From assembly GCA_032127075.1 (NCBI GenBank), contig JAQAZZ010000179.1, forward strand, positions 1 to 17,462: a stretch of 17,462 nt of DNA, read 5' to 3'. The notes under the pieces were generated by a model, which worked only from the letters and a program-made list of their open reading frames with translations, was not told where the DNA came from and did no database searches. Below are positions 13,425-17,462 of this stretch, one piece after another (positions within the stretch are counted from its first letter, which is position 1; each line of letters starts with the position of its first letter). The position numbers and the translations under genes are program-made. This DNA comes from GCA-2699445 sp032127075 (GTDB lineage: Bacteria > Actinomycetota > Actinomycetes > S36-B12 > GCA-2699445).

Positions 13425-13450
13425 GTTTTCGGCAAGACTGCTTCGGATAC
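13425..13450 (+). promoter_or_regulatory. SigF/SigB-like stress promoter for the polyphosphate phosphotransferase
   Basis: GTTT (13425-13428), a 16-nt spacer and GGATAC (13445-13450) closely match the actinobacterial SigF/SigB-type consensus (GTTT, 15-17 nt, GGGTAT/C), with one mismatch in the -10. The start site would be near 13457, giving a leader of about 33 nt with the strong ribosome-binding site GGAGGAGGG at 13476-13484. Confidence 0.4.
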
Positions 13451-13489
13451 CTGGGGTTAACCACGGGTGGACTGCGGAGGAGGGCTCCC

Positions 13490-14971
13490 GTGCTAGAAGT
13501 GGCTGAAGTGGGCAACAAGATCTCCAAGGCCGAGTACAAGGCTGAGGTCCCGGACTTGCGGGTGGGCCTGGTGAACGCGCAATACGACCTGCGCGATGCC
13601 AACTTCCCCGTGATCATCTGGATCGCCGGTGACGATAGATTCGCCGCCAACGAGGTGGTCAACCGGCTCAACGAGTGGATGGACGCCCGCTACGTCAATA
13701 CCCGGGTCTTCGCCGAGGAGTCCCAGGAGGAGTCCGAGCGCCCCCAGTTGTGGCGGCTTTGGCGATCACTCCCGCCCAAGGGCCGGACCGCCATCTTCGC
13801 CGGTGGCCTGATGCGAGCGGCCGCGATGCGGGCCTCTGGGGACCTCGGCGAGGACCACTTCAGCTACTGGCTGCGGCACGTGGCCGCCATGCAGAACGGA
13901 CTGGTGGCCGACGGCGCCCTGGTGCTGAAGTTCTTCCTCCACACGCCGGGCAAGGAGCAGCGCAAACGGCTGAAGAAGGCGGCGAAAGACCCGGAGCAGG
14001 GCTGGTGGGTCGATCAGCGGGACTGGGCTGTGTTGGAACAGATGGACCCGGTGCTGCCCATCGCCGAGCGGATTCTGCACGAGACCAGCGCGCCCGGGGC
14101 CCCGTGGACCATCGTGGAGTCCACCGACGCCCGTTACCGGGATCTCACGGTGGCACGAACCGTGCTCGCCGCAGTGACGGCCAGACTGGAACAGACGCAT
14201 AGCACCGGACCGTCGGTGGCAGAGTCGGTCTTCGGTGAGATGCAGGGCACCACCAACGTGCTCTCCGGCGTCGATCTGAGCAAGAAGCTGGACAAGGAGA
14301 CCTACCGACGCCAGCTCGCCCACGAGCAGGGGAAACTGCATCGGTTGTCCATCGAGGCGCGCAAACGGGGTGTCAGCACAGTTCTGGCGTTCGAGGGGTG
14401 GGATGCCGGGGGCAAGGGCGGAGTGATCCGCCGGGTGACCCAGTCGCTGGAAGCCGGGGACTATCGCGTGGTCCCGGTCGCGGCCCCGACCGAGGAGGAG
14501 CGCAAATACCACTACCTGTGGCGCTTCTGGCGGGACCTGCCCGCCGCGGGGCGCTTCGTCCTCTTCGACCGGACCTGGTACGGCAGGGTGCTGGTCGAGC
14601 GCATCGAGGGGTTCGCCGAGCCGGCCGAATGGCAGCGCGCCTACGACGAGATCAACGACTTCGAGGCACAGTTGGTCGAACGCGGATACTACGTGGCGAA
14701 GTTCTGGCTCCACGTTTCGCAGGAGGAGCAACTCGCCCGCTTCCAGGCTCGCGAGGAGACCCCCTACAAGCAGCACAAGATCACCGAAGAGGACTACCGG
14801 AACCGCGAGAAGTGGGATGAGTACGTCCGGGCCATCGATCAGATGGTGCTGCGCACCACCACCGACGGCGCCCGCTGGAATGTGATCCCCGCCAACGACA
14901 AGTGGTACGCCCGGATTGCGACGCTGAAGACCATCAACAAGGGCCTCGCCCAGGTGCTGCGCAAGAAGTAG
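13490..14971 (+). CDS. pap: Double-domain PPK2 polyphosphate:AMP phosphotransferase
   Basis: A 493-residue cytosolic enzyme with two PPK2 domains in tandem, the arrangement of class II PPK2 (PAP), which uses polyphosphate to convert AMP to ADP. The C-terminal domain (about 265-490) is intact. It has Walker A FEGWDAGGKGG (301-311), a Walker B-type FDRTWYGRVLVER (359-371), and the lid-region WRFWRDLP and KQHKITEEDYRNREKWDEY. The N-terminal domain (about 15-235) keeps the fold markers (NRLNEWMDARYVNTRVF, RPQLWRLWRSLPPKGR). Its P-loop is lost (AGDDRFAANE where EGAGKGE is expected) and so is the second motif (FAGGLMRA), making it a degenerate domain. GTG 13490 is preferred because GGAGGAGGG sits 5 nt upstream; GTG 13499 and 13508 are alternatives. 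It is divergent from the K+ channel operon. Confidence 0.9.
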   Translation: MLEVAEVGNKISKAEYKAEVPDLRVGLVNAQYDLRDANFPVIIWIAGDDRFAANEVVNRLNEWMDARYVNTRVFAEESQEESERPQLWRLWRSLPPKGRTAIFAGGLMRAAAMRASGDLGEDHFSYWLRHVAAMQNGLVADGALVLKFFLHTPGKEQRKRLKKAAKDPEQGWWVDQRDWAVLEQMDPVLPIAERILHETSAPGAPWTIVESTDARYRDLTVARTVLAAVTARLEQTHSTGPSVAESVFGEMQGTTNVLSGVDLSKKLDKETYRRQLAHEQGKLHRLSIEARKRGVSTVLAFEGWDAGGKGGVIRRVTQSLEAGDYRVVPVAAPTEEERKYHYLWRFWRDLPAAGRFVLFDRTWYGRVLVERIEGFAEPAEWQRAYDEINDFEAQLVERGYYVAKFWLHVSQEEQLARFQAREETPYKQHKITEEDYRNREKWDEYVRAIDQMVLRTTTDGARWNVIPANDKWYARIATLKTINKGLAQVLRKK

Positions 14972-15033
14972 TCGCCCTCCGCGACCGAGCCGGTTCGCCC
15001 CTCATCACTCCCCCACTGCCGAACGCGACGAGG

Positions 15034-15639
15034 TCACTCGTCCCCGTGGTCCTCGTAGTCCTCGTAATCCTCGTAATCCTCGTCCGCAGGGTCATCACCG
15101 TCCTCGTAGTCCCCTGCCTCCCCGGCAGCACCCTCGCCGGCATAGCCCCCCGTGACGCCTTGTTGGGGTCGGTCGCCGGAGAACTCATCGCCGAAACTCC
15201 CGCGGGGCCCTCCACCTGGGCCCCCGCGGTCGTGCCGACCCCGGTATCCCTCGTATCCCCCGATCTCCTCGTCGGGGGCCACCACCCCGGGTACACCCGT
15301 GGGATCGTCGCCCCCAAGGTCCGGGGCCGCTACGGCATAGGCCAGAGTTCCCGTGAACAGCAACGCAGCGACAGCCGTTGTGGCCATGAATGTTCGCGAC
15401 CGCTTTCGCTCCTTGCCATATTCCTGCTCCCAGTCGACCCCGGACTCCCGTGGGCCCGCCTGGCCCGCGGGTGATGCGGCGTGGTGCGCGGCCTCGTCGA
15501 CACCGGGGCGCACCACGGGTTCGGTGGGTTGGTCGTTCGGGGTCTCCTGACCTGCGGCCGCGTCCGGGAAATCCGACGGCCATCCCTCACCCGCAACCTC
15601 GCCGCGGTAATCGTCTCCCCCGGTTCCGCTTGTGCTCAT
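15034..15639 (-). CDS. Single-pass membrane protein with acidic repeat tail
   Basis: A 201-residue protein of unknown function. Residues 1-80 are polar and likely disordered, ending in basic KERKRSR. One membrane helix follows (about 84-105, TFMATTAVAALLFTGTLAYAV), so by the positive-inside rule the N-terminus is cytosolic and the tail outside. The tail (106-201) is rich in Gly, Asp and Glu, with GGPGGGPRG and a terminal run of Tyr-Glu-Asp units. The high-scoring frame extends much further upstream, but only as antisense to the RCC1 gene and its leader. ATG 15639 is the likely start, with a GACAGT box 6 nt before it. Composition and organisation suggest a surface-exposed low-complexity protein, possibly cation-binding; that is inference. 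It converges with the polyphosphate phosphotransferase gene. Confidence 0.65.
   Translation of the reverse strand: MSTSGTGGDDYRGEVAGEGWPSDFPDAAAGQETPNDQPTEPVVRPGVDEAAHHAASPAGQAGPRESGVDWEQEYGKERKRSRTFMATTAVAALLFTGTLAYAVAAPDLGGDDPTGVPGVVAPDEEIGGYEGYRGRHDRGGPGGGPRGSFGDEFSGDRPQQGVTGGYAGEGAAGEAGDYEDGDDPADEDYEDYEDYEDHGDE
15046..15081. repeat. Four tandem copies of a 9-bp unit
   Basis: GTGGTCCTC, GTAGTCCTC, GTAATCCTC and GTAATCCTC run head to tail. On the minus strand they encode repeated Glu-Asp-Tyr (last copy Glu-Asp-His) at the C-terminus of the membrane protein. Copy-number change would keep the frame. Confidence 0.8.
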
Positions 15640-15645
15640 AGCCCC

Positions 15646-15651
15646 ACTGTC
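15646..15651 (-). promoter_or_regulatory. Candidate -10 box for the acidic-tail membrane protein
   Basis: The minus strand reads GACAGT, 6 nt before ATG 15639, the same spacing as the box before the lysozyme-domain gene. No Shine-Dalgarno sequence is obvious, consistent with a leaderless mRNA. The first base departs from TANNNT. Confidence 0.3.
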
Positions 15652-15708
15652 GCCGCACGGAGTCAGGGGCCGGCAAACCGCGCGTGTGAGCAGGGTAAGA
15701 ATCGGCGG

Positions 15709-15717
15709 TTGTCCACA
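15709..15717 (+). promoter_or_regulatory. Single perfect actinobacterial DnaA-box sequence
   Basis: TTGTCCACA equals the DnaA-box consensus known from Streptomyces and mycobacteria. It lies alone in the divergent intergenic region 15640-15898, without the cluster expected of oriC. It may be a DnaA-regulated promoter site or chance. Confidence 0.35.
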
Positions 15718-15818
15718 GCGCCAACCCACCGCCGGAGCCGGCAGCCGGGGTGGGTTACCTTGATGTGGTTGGGGCCTCGGGGGGACCGCCGGTTCCATGA
15801 TTCCGCAGTAGCGCCGGG

Positions 15819-15864
15819 CTGGGGGCAACCTCATATACCGGCAACCGCGTCGCGCCGCCCCCGG
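15819..15864 (+). promoter_or_regulatory. Possible structured RNA leader of the RCC1 gene
   Basis: CTGGGGGC (15819-15826) can pair with GCCCCCGG (15857-15864), one pair being T-G, enclosing 30 nt with further GC pairing potential. It sits about 35 nt before the start codon and 20 nt before the ribosome-binding site. It matches no riboswitch class that I can recognise. Confidence 0.25.
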
Positions 15865-15898
15865 GGATGCAGATCGAAACCGCCGGAGGACTAGCGTC

Positions 15899-17462
15899 AT
15901 GTTCCGCAGCAGGGCCATGCCCGCAGCACTCTTGGCGGTGACCCTGCTGGCCTCCCCGATGGTGACGGCCCCGGCAGCCGCCGCAGAAAGCGCCGAGTCC
16001 GGTACTCGCGCTGTACTGCTGAAGGCCAAGGATCGCAAAGCCGTTGCCGGGCGCAAGGCCCGCCTCAAGGGACGCGTCCGCCCCGCACAGTCCGATGTGA
16101 AAGTGTCCGTCCAACGCTGGACAGGTACCAAATGGGTTCCCGCCGCCAAGAAGCGGACCAACCGAAAGGGCCGTTTCACGGTCAGGGTGGTCACGCCGAA
16201 GCGGGCCAAGCGAACGTGGTTCCGCGCGAAAGCGGTTCGCCAGCGGGGCATCGTCAGCGGGAACGTCGAAGTAAGGCTGACCAGGCCGAAGAAGAAGCCC
16301 GCCGGCCCAGCGGGTGCCGAGACACCAACCGCGACCCCTTCCACTGGTCAGCAACCACCCGCCCCCCAGCCCGATTCCCCGACCGGCTCGCAGCCGGTGC
16401 CGCCGCAGACCGTCCCGCAAGATGTCGCCCCGCTCGATCCCCAGACCGTGGCAGCCGCCGGAGCCGCAACTTGCGCTCTGGACGTCACCGGCAAGGCATG
16501 GTGTTGGGGCGCCTGGGGCGAATCAGCCAGTCCGCGCCCCACACCCGTCCCCGGCGACCGCCAGTACACGACGATCGCGATGTCCGCGGACACCGCCTGC
16601 GCGCTCGACCGGTACGGCAAGGCGTGGTGCTGGGGCGACCCCACGGCCACAGGCAGCGGCAACCCTGCAGGCGATCGGGAGACTCCCGTCGCCGTAGCCG
16701 GCGATCACACCTTCAGCGCAATCACCGGCGGTGCTGGCGACCGGGCGGGGATGTGCGCCTTGGACACAACCGGCGCTGCCTGGTGCTGGGGCTGGGGCCT
16801 GGAGAAGTCCATCGGCGGCGCCAACACCGTCTGGAGCCGACCCCGCTCAGCCGCGGGACAGATGATGGGCTTGACCGGGATAGCCCTGGGCGACTTCCAC
16901 GGCTGCGTGCTTGATTCCGCCCATCGGGCTTGGTGCTGGGGTGAGAACTCCGAGGGCCAACTCGGGTCGGGCAACCCGACCCTCGGCGCCCTTTCGCCCT
17001 CCCCCGTCAAGGTTGCCGGTGGCATTTCCTTCCGTCGCATCGTTGCCAGCACAGGTCACACCTGCGCTCTCGCCGACTCCGACGGTCAAGCCTGGTGCTG
17101 GGGCATGAACGAAGACGGACAGCTTGGTAGCCCAATGATTAGGAACATTGGATGTGCGGGATTAGGAAGCATCAATGACTGGTTCTGCCAGCCAGCCCCG
17201 ACCGCTGTGGACGGCGGCATGCGGAACGGGAGTATTGCCCTCGGCTCAAAGCACTCATGTGGCGTCAATACTGCAGGTCAAACGCGCTGCTGGGGCGACA
17301 ACACATATGCCCAACTGGGGACTGGCTCCTTGGGCGTGCCGACTGCCACACCACAACTCGTGAGCGCAGGTTGGACGGTCGCAGCCATTGCTTCCGGGAG
17401 TCTCCATACTTGTGCTCTCGGGGCGGATTCGCGCATCAGGTGTTGGGGCGCTGGAGCATCCG
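15899..17462 (+). CDS. Exported RCC1-repeat beta-propeller protein (3' end outside window)
   Basis: The frame opens at ATG 15899 and stays open to the window edge (521 codons), so the gene is incomplete. GGAGGA at 15885-15890 is the ribosome-binding site. A signal peptide is clear (MFRSRAMPAALLAVTLLASP, then TAPAAAAES). Residues about 38-125 are a basic beta-rich domain like bacterial Ig-like/carboxypeptidase-regulatory folds (VAGRKARLKGRV, VQRWTGTKWVPAAKKRT). A Pro/Gln/Thr linker follows to about 180. Then come at least seven RCC1-type repeats, each with a Cys-Ala-Leu motif and a Trp-Cys-Trp-Gly (or Arg-Cys-Trp-Gly) motif. The first Cys of each falls at 192, 234, 286, 336, 389, 454 and 505. 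Some carry the classic GENSEGQLGSG. The paired Cys in each repeat suggest disulfide-braced blades of an extracellular propeller. The ligand is unknown. Confidence 0.82.
   Translation, partial: MFRSRAMPAALLAVTLLASPMVTAPAAAAESAESGTRAVLLKAKDRKAVAGRKARLKGRVRPAQSDVKVSVQRWTGTKWVPAAKKRTNRKGRFTVRVVTPKRAKRTWFRAKAVRQRGIVSGNVEVRLTRPKKKPAGPAGAETPTATPSTGQQPPAPQPDSPTGSQPVPPQTVPQDVAPLDPQTVAAAGAATCALDVTGKAWCWGAWGESASPRPTPVPGDRQYTTIAMSADTACALDRYGKAWCWGDPTATGSGNPAGDRETPVAVAGDHTFSAITGGAGDRAGMCALDTTGAAWCWGWGLEKSIGGANTVWSRPRSAAGQMMGLTGIALGDFHGCVLDSAHRAWCWGENSEGQLGSGNPTLGALSPSPVKVAGGISFRRIVASTGHTCALADSDGQAWCWGMNEDGQLGSPMIRNIGCAGLGSINDWFCQPAPTAVDGGMRNGSIALGSKHSCGVNTAGQTRCWGDNTYAQLGTGSLGVPTATPQLVSAGWTVAAIASGSLHTCALGADSRIRCWGAGAS

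Noticed and set aside
13241..13489. Extra small gene in the divergent region before the polyphosphate phosphotransferase
   Set aside because: Short open frames exist, but none has a ribosome-binding site or plausible product. The region is better explained by two divergent promoters.
15831..15848. CCGGCAACC in the RCC1 leader, reminiscent of SAM riboswitch cores
   Set aside because: The other conserved SAM-I/IV elements (GA-rich kink turn, pseudoknot strands) are not seen, and the downstream gene is not sulfur-related.
15640..16344. Upstream extension of the acidic-tail membrane protein frame
   Set aside because: It is antisense to the RCC1 gene's signal peptide and Ig-like region. ATG 15639 has a box at leaderless spacing and a sensible protein start.
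1..17462. CRISPR array, tRNA, rRNA, insertion sequence or toxin-antitoxin pair
   Set aside because: No regular spaced repeats, cloverleaf sequences, transposase motifs or paired small toxin/antitoxin genes were seen on either strand.

Overview
The window is high-GC DNA (by eye about two thirds G+C). It has GTG starts, strong third-position GC bias, leaderless-type promoters and actinobacterial versions of Ung and HisN. All of this points to an actinobacterium (Actinomycetota); the order cannot be fixed from sequence alone. Genes are closely packed on both strands. There are no rRNA or tRNA genes, no CRISPR array and no insertion sequence, so this looks like ordinary chromosome rather than a mobile island.

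Layout. Bases 1-164 are the 3' end of a coiled-coil protein gene. Bases 244-2953 (+) hold an M20 metallopeptidase, a HisN-type phosphatase and a two-CBS-domain protein. Bases 2966-5012 (-) hold a cytochrome P450 translationally coupled to uracil-DNA glycosylase (ung). Ung is itself preceded by a possible 20-codon leaderless leader ORF whose stop overlaps the ung start. Bases 5181-9313 (+) encode two exported proteins: a penicillin-acylase-family Ntn hydrolase and a coiled-coil protein with a phage-tail-type lysozyme domain. Bases 9388-11070 (+) encode a SulP transporter with a STAS domain. Bases 11104-13240 (-) form a two-gene unit: a small four-helix membrane protein resembling DUF6394, then a two-TM potassium channel with two cytosolic NAD-binding RCK modules. 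Divergent from this unit is a double-domain PPK2 polyphosphate:AMP phosphotransferase (13490-14971, +), whose upstream region matches a SigF/SigB-like stress promoter. Bases 15034-15639 (-) encode a single-pass membrane protein with an acidic repeat tail. Bases 15899-17462 (+) are the start of an exported RCC1-repeat protein that runs off the window.

Themes. Several genes appear to be transcribed from TANNNT-like -10 boxes placed 6-7 nt before the start codon, that is, as leaderless mRNAs. This resets the SulP start from ATG 9376 to GTG 9388. The most system-like region is the potassium channel and DUF6394 pair back to back with polyphosphate metabolism. Potassium is a major polyphosphate counter-ion, so a functional link is plausible but unproven.
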